A DNA stretch of 64,000 nucleotides from Eutrigla gurnardus (GCA_963514095.1 OY741280.1:18756689-18820688), one strand, 5' to 3'; shown: positions 1-14,614, numbered from the stretch's first letter. Numbers and translations: made by a program. The notes: a model not told the origin generated them from the sequence alone.

Positions 1-3000
1 CATGAATACTAATAACCACTATTTCCCCAGTTACCTGATCATCACCTGCCAGCACTGCACACCTGCTCCTCATTCACATTAATCACTCTGGACCGTAGAT
101 ACACCTGCCCACTAACAACAGTCCTCTGCAAGATTACTGACGGTTGCTGACCTTGTTTGTTGACGTCAACCATGTACATCTTTATGTGTTTTTTTTACCT
201 CATGTTCTAGTTTTGAGTCCACTCGACACTTAACCGAACCGTTACAAGGCAGCAGCATGATGACTCGGACATAAAGGTCAGTTTACTAAGATAGACCCCG
301 TTCTCCAAAGCAGAGAAAAGCACAGGTGGAATTAATAACATTAATGACGGCTGCATTCCATTCAGGTTAGCCAGTTCCAGGGCTGTGTCCGAAATCACTC
401 AATGCTCACTACACAGTGAGTTCTCCATGTCGTAGTGCTGTCTGAATGTTTGGTGAGAATTATTAGACCCTATTTGTGGAACCAAAGTATCCCACAATTC
501 ATCTTGAAAGGTCGTGTACAACCGAAGGTCACTCACCGAGCCTTATGTACCATCATGCATTGCACTGATTTGGAGCAGAGCATCACAACACAGAAGGTCA
601 AATAGTATTTTTTTAATTATTATGCTTATTAACAGCTTATTAACAACTTCTTTCGTTCTAACCTTTCACAATAAAAGCCCTAGATATTTACACAGCATCA
701 CTGTTTACCAGGGAAACTTAAATGACAACAAATTGACTTACAATATATATTATTACAAAAAATATAGCAGTATTTATTATGGATGGTCAATCAGCCTGAT
801 CTGGAATGTATTAATTGCGATAGCAGAGACATTATTAACGAACAAATAGAAAAGGGACTATTTTCAGAGTGAAATGATAACTTGACATTGTGGCCTTGCA
901 TAAAAATCTAGCTATACGACATTTACATTATCAAAAATGACCACAAACAAAATAATTTACATATAAATACCCTGCAGCCAGATTCAACAGGAGCCCAAGT
1001 TAACCGTTTCCCTCATACAGGTTGCCATGCCTAAATCGTGGCTTAATGTTGTTGCTTTAGGAATGTTTACGGGATCGTATTTGATTGAAAAGGATAATAA
1101 ATAAGATGAATGATTGCTGTCCAGTACTGGTACAGTTTGCCATCCTGTTCCCAGAGTCCCACACACATAGTTTATATCTGCATGGTTGTGTTTCCATGCC
1201 TCCGTTGGCCCTGAAAACTCTTCCGTGGGGAACAGCACACTGCAATCAGGCCTGGTTTATGGCAGCCAATCTGCCATTCACTGCAGAGTAAGATTGATGA
1301 CGCCTGTCCTGACTGACTGGCACTCAGAGCGAGATGCCGCAGTCCGACATGCAGCGTACACTCATAAACCTCACTCCATCTGGTCGGAGACAAACAAGGA
1401 AATGTGTCCATAAATTCTTAACTTGCTTGAGAAAATGTGGAAGTTGAAGAAGAAACAACACAACGTATCAGGTCTACTGTGAATCACGTCTGGAACAGCT
1501 GGAGGATACCGCACGTCCTCATATCCTTCAGTCCTGCTGCCCTTTTGACCCGCTGACCAGACTACTTACATTAACTGGACACAATGTATTCTCCCATGAA
1601 TGCGGCGTTAACCGCCACAGGCTCCCATTGACACTCAAACGGAAGTATTTTTACGGCCTCCAGGCACCACTGAACAAGTTTAAAGCAGCTTAATTGCAGC
1701 ATTGACCTGATTGGCAGCTACATGAATGTGTCTTGGTGGGGAAGAGGCCACAGACTGTTAACTGCAACGAGGTGCTAAGAAGAGAAAAAAGGTTAATGAG
1801 CTAAACGCTGCACTGCCAGGCCAGCTTTCAAGTTGGGATTCATTTCTTTATACGGACTAATAAATGTGTCTTATGAGAAGCGTATGGTGGCCCTGAGACG
1901 CAAAACACAACACTGGATGAATGCATTAGCAAAACACTGAAAACACAACAAATGTTCTGAGATTTACGTCGACGGCGAAGGTCATTGGGTCAACATAACA
2001 ATGGGTTAATTTTACGCAATACCCACAGTTAAAAAAAACCCCAAAACAAAGAGTTGTTGGATTATTTACCCACATTAAAATATAATATGGTTGCAAACTG
2101 TTACAATCTAGTTTTCAACTTGATTGTTAATAACATGTATCATATTAAGTGTATTTTTGATTAAATTTATTCTGAAAAATTGTGTTGAAAATGTTGTTTT
2201 GCTTTCAGAGATTGTAGTTTTCTAAAATGTTGCACTTTGATTTGTTATTATAATGTCTTTTTTCACTTCAAGACCACCGTATAAACAGCTAATTACCCCC
2301 CTTGTTCTTCTCCAAAGACATAAATTCAACAAGGATTCAATCCAGAGTTTAAAAACTACCATTTGTGACAAACATTGCAGGCTTTTACGCAACCAAACCA
2401 TGAGATTCAAACGCTTGTCTTGTACAGTAGTAACAGGAAATGAGGTAATGAGGGCCTCTCTGGGAGTGCACAGCATGGAGAGCGATGCACTGACCCGTGG
2501 CAACCCAGACAGGTCCACTGAACTTTAAAGGTGAATTGGATCAGGGCCCCTACCCGGCCGCTCAGCCAAAAACCTCCTGATGAGGGCTTAGCGGCGGCAG
2601 TGAAAGCAACCTAATGAGTGAGGAGTAATCAACACTATTACCAGGCCTCGCGAGTGCACCCGAGCTTCAGCCCGGCAGGCTGTCATGTCGTTTACAGCCA
2701 AACTACAAGCTGATTCACAGAGAGAGTGACGAACCAAGAGAAAGGGAATATAAGTGGATTTAATGGCAGTGGAATAAATCTTCGCCATTTCTAGGCCAAA
2801 GGAAGAAAAAAAAAAGCCTTGATTAATAAGCTGAAGTGGATTTTTCACCTGGGTCTGTAACCATCTGGGGCTCTACCTAAACTGATGACCTCACTGTTTT
2901 TCACTGGCTGCAGTCCATCCTGCAACATGTCGCTGGCAATCAATGAGCATTGGCAATACAAAGGCCAAGTCAAGAGCAAAACCTACAAGGTCACAGTGAA

Positions 3001-4005
3001 GTAAGGCACTAATCAGACATGGTAATGTTTGCAAATGAACGGTTGGGAGCATGAAGAGAGTATTTCAGTGAAAGGCTATTGAATAATAGGATTTTCTTAC
3101 TCTCAGGTACACAAATGATAATGTAGAAACAGTTCACAGACCCTCTTTAAGTTTATGAACAGAATCACAGCTGCTATGGACGTGAAAGGGGATTCCTATT
3201 CTCAAAAGTAACACCAAACTCATATTAACAATATATGAATTGTGGGCTTTGATCCAAATACAATAAAGCCAAAAGGTATAATATATTTTTTTTCTTTTTT
3301 AGGGTTAGAAAAAAACTCTAAAACAAGTTAACAGACACACAGCACTGACATATTAACACATTTTGAGCTCTGTTTTTGGTCTCTACCAACCCCTGAGGGA
3401 AATATCTGCCTCTTTAGTTGCTCAATGCTCAACAGCAATGTCTCTCTGCAGACATCATGACCCAGTTACTCAAGATAATTCACCGTTGTGGGCAGTTTCA
3501 TGTAGGAAATGAATGTGTGTAGATATAAAAAAAAAATTATGTTAAACACACTAAAAACCCCCAAATCAATATCTAACCAAACCATTGTTGTAATATGAAT
3601 TATATAACTTGTTACAGCAGATGACAAACCTGTGCTACATATTGTTTGCAGGCAGGTACTGCCGTCTCCTTCACAAAACAGAGTTCAAAAGTTTAAACTC
3701 GGGCAGGATCGGAACACTTTAAGCAACTTACGGACTTATGGAGCCATAATCCTTTGTGTGTAACTGATTTAATGAACAAAGTAAAAACAGAGGGTTGATC
3801 TTCTAATCCCTCAAATACTACAAGCTACTTGAAATACTAGCGTAGTACATTTCTTTCCCCTTGATGTTAATCAGGATTGTAAATCCACAGATTTTAAGAT
3901 TGTGATTTATCGATCTTTCAGAGCGGAATAAAACAAAAGCAAACTGCTGGAGGAGGATCTGTAATATATCACAGTGCATACTTTTAGATGGAATCTCTGT
4001 TAAGT

Positions 4006-4006
<1 letters not shown>
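1..4006. other. Gene-poor intergenic sequence
   Basis: I see no exon chain here on either strand. The open frames are short, have no family resemblance and are not flanked by convincing splice sites. One 25-codon frame at 2927-3001 follows an acceptor-like CAG and runs into a donor-like GTAAGG, but nothing joins to it. The sequence lies beyond the 3' end of cd6 and may hold its distal 3' UTR or regulatory DNA. Confidence 0.5.

Positions 4007-4093
<87 letters not shown>
4007..4093. repeat. (GT)n microsatellite
   Basis: An almost uninterrupted GT dinucleotide run of about 43 units, continuing after one GA interruption to about 4100. Such long GT/CA arrays are common in fish genomes. It lies between genes. 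Confidence 0.97.
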
Positions 4094-4095
<2 letters not shown>

Positions 4096-4881
4096 TGTGT
4101 GGGATTCTCCGGCATGTGAAAGAGATTGTGTTTCATAAGGAGATCTGGTCGTTAATTCGTCTGTTTATCTCGATGCAGAGCTCCGGACTAAATTTGAGTG
4201 TAATATATGACTCTCCTGTCCTCCTCCTTTACTCCTCAGCTTCACCCCCTTGTCCTCCCCCTCCACACCCTGAAACACGCTCACCCTCCTTGCCAAATAC
4301 CTTCCAGTCAGAAAACACCCGATTCTGCTAGGTTATTATCAGTCTAATGCATCATCCCTCCTGTTTTCTCACGTTAGCTGAGCTGACGCTAATCCCTGTT
4401 TATCTGTGCGTTCGCCACCGCCGCCCCCCCCCCTATTAAAAGCTCTACAGGTGCTTTTGAAGCAGTTCGTCTTATTTGCTTCTACAAAACGAGTCGTCAC
4501 TTTGATGCAAGGCATCTCGTTGGATCAGGAGGACGCGTTGATGCTCTGCAGCTGCTGAAGATAAAATGGACCAAGAGGAGCCGTGCCAGGTCTGGTTTCA
4601 AACCGCTCTGATGGTTTATGTTGGCCCCCGATCAGGATCCAGATTCTCCCTCTCAAACTCTTTTCACAGTGCGTTATTTTTGACTCAGAGTTAATATGCA
4701 TTTGTCACAACGTGTTACAGCAAAAAATACATTTATTTGGCAAATACTTCATGGTATTACAAGTTTGTTTTTGTAGTTTATATGTAAGGGCTTCACTCCA
4801 GTCACTTAAAACTTTACTTACATACAAGCTTAGAGTGCCACCTTGTGGTAGAACTCAATAGTATGACATTTGACATTTGAA
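4094..4881. other. Intergenic stretch with a weak promoter-like segment
   Basis: This holds a C-run (about 4424-4432) next to a TATTAAAAG box-like sequence (about 4433-4441), followed about 125 bp later by an ATG at 4566 that opens a short frame (MDQEEPCQ...). No downstream exon could be joined to it. I treat it as unannotated sequence, possibly an orphan first exon. Confidence 0.3.
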
Positions 4882-5329
4882 TACACTAAATGGCCAAAAG
4901 TATATGGACAGATACTTAAGTGTACATTTGGTCTGGGTCATTTATTTACTGTGTCCAATTAATCAATTAAGGGAAATATTGCTACTGTTGCAAACAATTA
5001 CAGTGTTTGTGCTTCCAACATTGTGACACAGAAGATTTTTTTCCTGTTTCACAAGAGAATGCTCATGTGCACAAAGTAGCACATGTATTTTAATGTGAAG
5101 CACATTGAGTTGCAATGCAATGTGCTTGCCTTTCAAATCACAAATGCTCTTTTATCTGAACCGCATCAACGTCCGGCAGCCAGCTTCTAAAATCTTGTAG
5201 AAATCAGTCCTAGAAGAGTGGAGGCTGTTAATAATAATAATAATAATGCCAATAGTTATAATGGCATGTTCAACAATCACATATCGGTGTGATGTTTGTG
5301 TGTCTATATGCTTTTGGCCATGCAGCGTA
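4882..5329. mobile_element. Non-autonomous inverted-repeat DNA transposon relic (MITE)
   Basis: The left end (4882-4910, TACACTAAATGGCCAAAAG...) matches the reverse complement of the right end (5301-5329, ...CTTTTGGCCATGCAGCGTA) over about 27 bp with about 5 mismatches. Both ends are bordered by TA, as expected for Tc1/mariner-type target sites. The roughly 450-bp interior has no transposase-like frame. The 'ATGGCCAAAAGTAT' type terminus is one I recall as frequent in fish elements; the family assignment is inference. Confidence 0.75.
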
Positions 5330-6218
5330 GTCACAGTTGTAGAGATTATGCTGGAGCGGGATATTTTAGATGTTTTTCTCCACAGGACGATACATGGTGA
5401 ACTTTAGCTCATAGTTTGAATACATGCTAGTTATTACATACTACTCCGCAAACACACATTAAATATTAAAAAACAAAAATATCATACATACTTTACAGTT
5501 GCTTCTACATTCACAGAACACCTAAACTTTACATTCTAAGTTTGAATCCCTAGCGTTCATGCAGTCATTGGTTTTCATTTAATCTCAGTTTAATAAAAAA
5601 AAAATAACTTGAAACTTTCTTTAGATATCTCATCAATCAATTCACACATTTTGGCCTTTCTTTGTTAGATTATATTTGCATGTCCATGCAGCAGAAAGCA
5701 GTGACTGACTTCAGGCCCAGGATGCTCAGACGTGACACATTTCAGAGCTCTAACCTTTAAACGCATGACGTGCAAAAATCACACATTATCCTTTTCAAAA
5801 CATTCAATCGGCTTCTGATTTGTCTCCAGTGTTCAGTTTGTAGATGCACTCATGCATGTAGACGCCTTGCATAGCCAACTCTCAATGGCATCTCTATTCA
5901 AAACAGCTTGTGCTCACGATTGGGGGGGGAAAAAGCCCCAATGTGTGTTTGTGATACCAGCAATGGCTCAATTATATATCACGTATCAACAGCTGTACAT
6001 TTAATCTATTATTGCAGTTCACAGGAAACAGTAGTTTGTTAGAAGTCAGGTATGACATTCGGGTCAAAATGCTCAGAATTTAGTTTGAATTCACATTTTT
6101 TAAACTAAATCTAAACATCTTAAACCTAAACGTATAGATTCCATTTAGCTCACACATCACCAAAAGGCTTCCCCTGATCCGTCTCACAGTACTCTAGTCC
6201 CCGAGTTACCTCCTCTGG
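5330..6218. other. 3' flank and probable 3' UTR of cd6
   Basis: This AT-rich sequence directly follows the cd6 stop codon on the minus strand. No coding exon is visible, so at least part is expected to be cd6 3' UTR. I could not fix the polyadenylation site. Confidence 0.5.
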
Positions 6219-9200
6219 TTAATGTGAAGCGCCGACGTCATCGTAGTCGTAGTCACATGAAGGGTTTTGGTCGGGGCACACAGGAGAGTAGAGGGGGCCG
6301 TCATCTTCACCACTATCATCTTCACCATCTAATGATCAGACAATAACAAAGATCACCACATTTTAGAGATCTCGTTTTTCTGATATCTGCATGTTTATTG
6401 TTTGTCCGTGATAAAGAGGATCTTTGCTGTAGACGAGCCTTGAAGGCTCAAAAGCATGGTTTACGACATTAAACTTTATCTATAATGTGAAAGCTTTTTG
6501 AGACAGTTTCAGGTTGACTATTGACTTTCATATCCTCCTGCCTCTGAGTCATGCGTGTGTTGGTTTTTTTTTTGTACTCTGAGCTGAAAACACCCAGATT
6601 TAGGGAGGGAGCACACAAGAAGTATGGATGAATCTTCCCAGCATTACTATCGTTTTCTTTGGAAAGAATTGTGCTGCCACAACCTCCCCCGATATCGCAA
6701 TCACAAGACAGTATTTGTATTACTTCTCCAATTATCACCAATATAATATTACTACTATTAAAAAGAGGAAGAAGTGTGCTGACATGGGTGGTATCGATCT
6801 TCTAATCTTACCCTCGGCAGGGAATAACGATAATAACAATTACATGATTGTAACAGAAAAATACTGATTGAAAACAAGAATAAAATAAAAAACAAACCAA
6901 GAGGTGACACAAAAGATAAAACCAATAAAGTAATAATTAATAAGTCAACCAGACTACAGCAGGTGCAGCTATAAAATAATCTTTTCAGATTGATATTATA
7001 ATAAGAGGACAACACCTGACATGAATGGGAAGGATTTGTAAACAAGCAGGAGAATGAAGTGGACTGACCAGGATTGACGGAGGCGTACCGGTTGTGTGTG
7101 TTTTCGTAGCATTCCCCAGAGGAGGTGCTGGAGCTCTCAAATGAGTCCATGGAGATCTTTGACACTCTGGCGTATTGGACCTCTACAGGGTCACCATTAC
7201 AGCCTGTATAGACTCCCATCACGTTTTCTGTGGGTTCAGGAGCTGGGAAAATAAAACCCAAAAATTAACAACTCATTTAATTGTTTCATTTTTCTGTCTA
7301 AACCAGAAAAAAGTTTCTTAATGTTTCTAAAGAAAATGCTATATAGCTATGATACAATCAAGAATTTACTGTATTTTATTAAATCAATCAATTTAGTAAG
7401 TAAAATCAAGCTCATTTACAGAAGACACAAAATAACATGTTCTGCTCCATTTTTTCCCAATAAAAAGAACCCATTTAATAACAGGAGATTATATAATGAT
7501 AGGCACAGTTGAAACTGTAAAAATGAATGTGGCTCATCGTTATATCCCTTCAATATGTGGGGGATACAATGAAGAACAGCTCATTAGATAATGTGATAAA
7601 ACATGAGGACAGTTATTCAAAACACATGTAAATACCTTTTATTTGAAGAAAAACAAATAGGAGAGATGGAATAATGTAATTAATATTTTAGTTAAAAAAT
7701 CTATTTACCGTTTTTGCTATAATTCAATCTGTGTGTCACAATAAATGTATGCCTTTTGTTTTTCTTTGTGTGTATGTTTGTGGATATTTGGACAAACAAA
7801 CCAATGTAACTCAAAATATTCCCTCGATTTCCTGTTAAATAAATGTTCAATTGAACGAAAACAAACTAATTATGTGTTCAGAAATCCCCACCCGTTATTT
7901 AAACTATGCCTGTCGATGTTATCGCCGACCCCATGAAATATTATAGTGTGTGCTTGAGATCGGCAAAGCTGCACCTCTTTGTTTCTGAGGCATCTTTGCA
8001 AACCAACAGTGACTCACCTTCCTCCAAGAGGCTGTCGAGACCCGAGGGCTTCGTCAAAGGGTTCACGTCGACTCTGTACCTCTGAGAATCTGGATGTGAA
8101 ATGACACACATGAGGCATTGTTTTAATCACAATTTGCATCCTGCAAACATTCAGCAGCGTTGATCTGCAAAGACACACACACACACACACATGGCAGCGC
8201 AGCTTCAACCGCAAAATGCAGCAACACAGCGAGAGGACAGCTTAAAAGAGAAAACACAAAAATGAAAATATAAGAACGTGGCTCACTCCGAAAGGTTGAT
8301 AAAGACGCATCATTGCTTGTCTCATACTGCTCATAGTCTGTATCTACTGACGTGCTGTCAACACTACTAAGCTGGCTCCGAAGATACCTGGGATTGGAGG
8401 GGACTTTTTGAGACAAACACAAAAAAAAAAAAATTGACTTGATGAGTTGACTTCATGCTTTTAAATGCTGCACAAGTTTCTCACTCCTATATAAAGACAT
8501 GCGGGGCACAAAGACAGAAAAGTCTAAGTTGCGTTAGTATCTGAGATAATACATTCTACTCACACGTAGTGTTTTTATTTATCATATTCTTGGAAATGTC
8601 CAGCCACTGACCTTCTGTTTGCAGTGGGTTGGAAGTGACCTTGACGAGGTCGACGGCGTCTTGGTTGCTGCTGTGATGATGTCCGGATGGAGGTCGAGGG
8701 CTGGTACGAGTCTGCTGCACCAAGAACGCTGTGGACACAATTACCAAGATATAGTGTGTTTTTAACTGACTGAAGTTACTGTATTTTATCTTAAAAAATA
8801 GAGTTTTTAATATACTGAAGAGATGTAATTCAATTAGATATGCTGTGCTTTGAAAAACTGGAGTACGTTTGGAATATTTTCACATTTTCTGACGTGAGAT
8901 GGAGACTTTGTTGTGATTGTAGATCCTCTCAGAGGAAAGTACTCTTTTTAGAATAATAAGTTTGCATCGGATGTGTTTTACCACAGAAAAGTCAAAACAC
9001 ATCTAATGCTTCTCCCTCGTTGAAAAATACAGACTAAAAATATGGAAATATAAGAAGAAAAAGAAACAACAGAAAGAAAAAGAATACAAACAAATCTGAA
9101 TTTAATTTTAAAAATACCTCCTCGACCACATTGAAATGAAGGCAAATATGTTTGGAGAATAAACATTATCAGAAGTATATCAAAGAAAAGTTGCGCAACC

Positions 9201-11259
9201 TGTTTCAAATGTATTTTACTCTCATGAGGAGCACAAGCTATGTGGAACTGAGGCCACATAATAACCAAAACCAGAAAATGATTTCTCTGATTTACTTCAC
9301 AGCTCCTGCTGGCAAAAGCCGACTGTATCCTTGAGATTCTTGGACGGGTCGCAGAGCACACGCAGAGGTACTAAAATCAGAAACCGACTCTGTATTTCGG
9401 TCCAGATGAGGATAATGAGAGAACGTAACGCAGACTCAAAGTGTGGAGGGAGAACCGACCGTGTCTTCTTCTGTAATGGCAGCAGACCACTGAGTTTATG
9501 ACGAGAACCACGAGGAGAATAAGAGCGAGGGTGATGATGCTGAGGATCTCTGGAGAAGGTAAGCGGAAGCCTTCGTGTGAGTTCACACTTCCTGGGATGA
9601 AAGAAAGGCAAATGTACACATCGGCATAATAATTATCATCGTCTATTTAGACCCGTTCTCCTACTATGCTCTTAAATAAGTGAAAGAATACTTAACATTT
9701 ATATACATAATGCGATATGCCTTCTTTAAGTAATATAGAAATTAAATATATACCAGTCGTCCAGCCGGTTATTTCAGTAGCATTAGCTGGGGTGGCTGTG
9801 GTGGGTTCAGGAAACCCGAGGGAACCTGCAGGACAAAAATATTTATTTTAAAGTTCACATTCTGGTTGTGAGCTGATGGATAAGGAGGAGAAATTAGTTA
9901 ATTTACAGAAGTAAAATGAGCTCAACATGAATTTCATATTTCTAAAAGAATTATATAATAATGAACAGCATGCCAGAAAATATAGTGGGACTAACAGTGA
10001 CAATAAAACAATAAATGTAATAATAAACGTATATTTTATTTATAGACTACTTTCATGGTTCTCAAAGTTTCAAATTGAAACAAACAAAAATACAACAGAA
10101 GTCACACAATAAAAACAGAAATTATATATATATTTTTTTAAATGTTTAAGAAATCTGACTAAACATGAAGGAAACTGTTGACTGTTAACCTGACAACCAT
10201 GTTGTCATTAATCAAATCTATAACTTTAAAGGGAGGAGAAAAAAGAAACATATTTCAAAAATTGAAATAATTATTTGACAGTGATGAATGAATTAATCTT
10301 GTTAAATAGCTGTTAAAAAGCACATTAAAAACATAATTTAAAAGGCATCTGTAAATTAACAGCTATATAAAATTGACTATAATTGCTATCAACAATAGAT
10401 GGAAATAATATTAATATTAAATGTAAATATAATTTATAAAAGAGGTCAAAATGTCTGAAAACCCAATTAAATTATCTGCAATCAATTAAAAAAATGATAA
10501 AATACCTGCTTATGAGTCCTGTTTTCTACATGTTATGAGTGGAAAGGGAAAATATGATACATGTCAGCCAAACCTGGTATTTTGTGCCTCTATTTCACTG
10601 TCTAAACCGAGACATCAGGTCTTGTAGCCTTATACAAGGCCAGCTCAAATAAACCTGTATTGTTATTGTTGGACAAAACATTCTCCATTAACAAACACTG
10701 TTTCTCACCATTACAGATGACGCCAGATGCTTTAGAGGACGAGCACAGGTGTGTTCGGTTGACAAACTCCATGCACTGCCACAGACTCGGCACATTTGCA
10801 CCGCACTGATAGTACCACAGTGTCCCGTTGTTGTGGGGGAGATGTGGGAGAAACTGGGTGTATTTCTGAGGCTCGGCACCACAGTGCAGCATGGAGCACA
10901 CCCTGGAGGCCATGTTTTTATTCCAGCAGTTATCACACACCGTACCCCAGCTGCCATTACGGTGAACCTCCACCCGACCGGAGCAGGAGTCCAGACCTCC
11001 GGTGAGTCTGACGGCTCTCATCTCTGCAGAAAAACACATAAACTATTAGTGGGAAAATACAGCAAGTAATACATTTGTGAGTAAATTATTCCATATAATG
11101 GGCTGTTTCTTGGACTTTTGGACCATTAAGGTCATGAGAATATTTTTTCCTTTGGGGATTTTTACAATAAATTTGACTACATGAATTTAACATTCAATGG
11201 CAATTACAGCCAAGTCTGCCATAAAAGTTTGGAAAGACATTCATGTCCCCCAGATTATT

Positions 11260-11329
<70 letters not shown>

Positions 11330-14300
11330 TATATATAATTATATATCATTGTCACCATATTATTACCATATTAAAATAATATTTTAGTCTATCACCAAAT
11401 ACCTGCCAAAGCAATGCCCTTTAGCCTCACCTGTACTTTGTGTTCACTGCCATTTAGCAAATGTTAGCATGCTAACTAGCTTGCGAGCATGCTAACATTA
11501 GCTTTAACACTGTTCGCATTTAGCTGCTAGCATGGCTACAGTCTTTTTTATAACTTTAAACTAAATATTCCGTCATAGAAGGAACGTTATTTTTATTTTT
11601 CTATGTCTATTTATGAATTCGTTTTTCTGAACTGGACCTGAACATACGACCCCGGCGTCCTCTTTGTGTCCGCAGTCGGGCTCGTCCTGTGCGGCCGCGC
11701 AGGCCCACAGGTTCCCCTCTCGGCCGGTACAGTTGAGCTCGTCCAGGTGGACGGGTCCTCTGCCCGGCGGGAAGGAGCCGCCCTGTCCCGTCACACTCAG
11801 GGCGTAGCCGCAGCCGAGCTGGGCGCACACCACGTCGGCGTCCCGCAGGTCCCACTGGTCGTCACACACGGTTCCCCAGTCCCCGTCCCTCCACAGCTCC
11901 ACCCGGCCAGCACAGCGATCTGCCCCGCCGACCAGCCGCACTGCCTGGTGGCCTGAGGAGGACATGGATGGTGTCAACTAATGGCAGTCATTGGACAGCA
12001 GACAACACACCTATTTAAATCCTTGCAAATTAGTGGTTTATCCATCGTTTATCCTATTAAAAGGTCATAAATATACAGAAATCAATTCAAATAATAAGTA
12101 AATTATCGTTCACCATTGCATTAGAATACCATCAGACTGGACTGAAAGGAATGCTGAAATGGACTATTATGTACAGTATGTATTTATATTTGTTATGTTA
12201 TGAAGTCTAGGGTGTCTTTGTTCTTGAAGTACACATTTTTTCTTTGTCTATAATAAGTAAAAGCAGCAATAGTCTACTACACTGTAAAAAAAAAAAAAAA
12301 AATACTACTACTAAGTAAAAAAAATTTAGTTTTTTTATTCAAAAATCGATTAAGTCAAATGAAATACACTATGCCAAAAGTAAGACTTATCATGCAGAAT
12401 GACCCATTTCATAATGTTTGTTTTCTGTTTAATTTGAAAGTCCTCTCCTCTTGTGTGTTGTTTTACTTGCTTTCTTTCGTTGTTTCCCGCCATTATGAGT
12501 TTCACCTGTTGCTGGTCAGCCCTGTTGTCACCTTCCCTCGTTATCTCCCTCCTTTCCTTGTGAATTCAGTTTTAGTTGCTGTAAGGAGGTTTGTTTTCCT
12601 GTCACCTGTACCTGCATGTCTTTTGTACCCGTATTCAGGTATCTTCATGGTATCTGAGTCTGCATTGAGAGGCTAAGTCACCCTTCCGGTGTTCAAAATA
12701 TGTACAGTAGTAGTAGTATATACGTCACCATGGAGATAACGAGGGAAGGTGGCAACAGGGCTGACGAGCAACAGGTGAAACTCATAAAGGCCGGAAAGAC
12801 AGCAAGTAAAATAACACAATTATTTCATAATCAGCATAGGATATAATAATAAATCAAAATTGATATGTACATAAAAAACCTTACTGCAAATAGCTTCAGC
12901 AATCACATTGCAGTTCCCTCCCACACTCTCCGAACAGTTCTGCAAACGACCGTCTCGGTACAAGCAGTCGTGGAAGCAGGTGGCGCCGGGAGGGGAACGG
13001 GTTTTGATCACACGATAGAGGGCGCCGCAGTTGAGATCCCGACACATCTGTTCAACCAACACATCTGTAGAGTCTGCCGGTAGCGCCACCACGTCACTGC
13101 TGCGGCCTCCATGCATGGTGAGCGTGAAGCTGCATTTACCGGCGACCTGTTGTACGCGAGGATCATCTGAGGACACAAAGAAGCAGAAACACAAACGGTG
13201 GTGATAATTCCAGAGAAAAGGGATCAAATCCTTGTGCTCTTGATTTGGTCAGTTTTTCAACCCACAGATACATCATTTCCTTTTTTTTTTAAATATCAGT
13301 TAGTTCTCAAAAATAGCTGGGAACGGTAGTTTTTAGCAAGCTTTAATTAAACAGGATACACAATACATATGGCGTCATAGCCTTTAGCTGTAAGCTGTAT
13401 ACTTTTGCCAGGTTTTGAGTATAAAATAATCCTACGCTTCAGGTAGCAGTGTGTGTTTCTTGATGCATGTAAGATGTTAATTGAGGTTAGATTCTATTTA
13501 TTTGAAATTAAATGGTAAAAAAATTACAAAAACAATAGAAAATACAAATTTCTACAATTTGCTTTAATTTTAATTTAACCTTTACATGCATGATTTCACT
13601 ATTTGTGTCCCTTTTCTTGCCCGTAATGGTTATAATAAAATATTTCCAAAATGCGATCCTCAAATGCCATAGATTGACAACATTTTATAGTGTGTTATAG
13701 TGGTGTAGTGATCCTGTAGTGATCCTGGCTAGAACCCTTTGTGCATGTGGTACCCCTGTCTCTCCCCATCCATCCTGTTTTTATCTCTAATGTCAACTAT
13801 ATAATAAAGTAAATTAACTGTATTTAATTGTATTTAATATTTATTGTAATTTTAGGTGTAAATTCCAGTAGCTTCTTCTTAACACCATTGTTTTTTATTG
13901 ACAATATTACTTTTCAAATTAGATTTCTTTGGCTCTGCATGTAGATTTGTGGGACTGAGATGTCTCGGGGGCAGAAATGTGTGACTGAGGATGCAGTTGA
14001 AAGAAACAGCAGAGAAGTTGCCCTGCAGAGCAAACCTGCGTGGGAGCTTTGCTATCTCGCACTTTGCTTTGCACCTGCAGAATTCACCGAGATGTGTTTC
14101 ACAAGCAGGGCATCCCACATCCTGTCACAATAACAGCAAGAATATTCATTCGTTCTCTGCATTAAGTTTATTCTGGTTCCAGACAAACAAGAGAAGAGAA
14201 ACCCAGTTTATGGCAGGACCTGTGTGTGGTCAGTGTGCTTTAACGCAGATCACATGACGTGGTTAAGCTACATTTGAGAAACAATAGACACATGCAGACA

Positions 14301-14515
14301 ACTTACTGGTGAACTCCTCTTGCACTATCCCTGTGTTGTTTCCCTCCGTTGTCAGCTGGAGGTTAGTTGGTTCGTCTGTTTGAGTGGATGCCGGTGTTTG
14401 AGCTGCAATGGAGACAGGAAACAACTTCCACTGTTTAACCATCAGTGTCAACCACGGGACCTTGAAGAGTAACCACTTGACCAAATGTCTCTGATGTTTC
14501 AGCAAGCGGATGGAG

Positions 14516-14614
<99 letters not shown>

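Noticed and set aside
2927..3001. 25-codon frame between acceptor-like and donor-like sequences
   Set aside because: No partner exon on either side and no family resemblance; likely chance.
4566..4682. ATG with a short frame after a TATA-like box
   Set aside because: Stops after 39 codons, the possible donor is weak and no second exon was found.
9927..10112. Plus-strand frame of 61 codons rich in Asn, Lys and Tyr
   Set aside because: Composition is that of translated AT-rich intron; it lies in a cd6 intron with no splice context.
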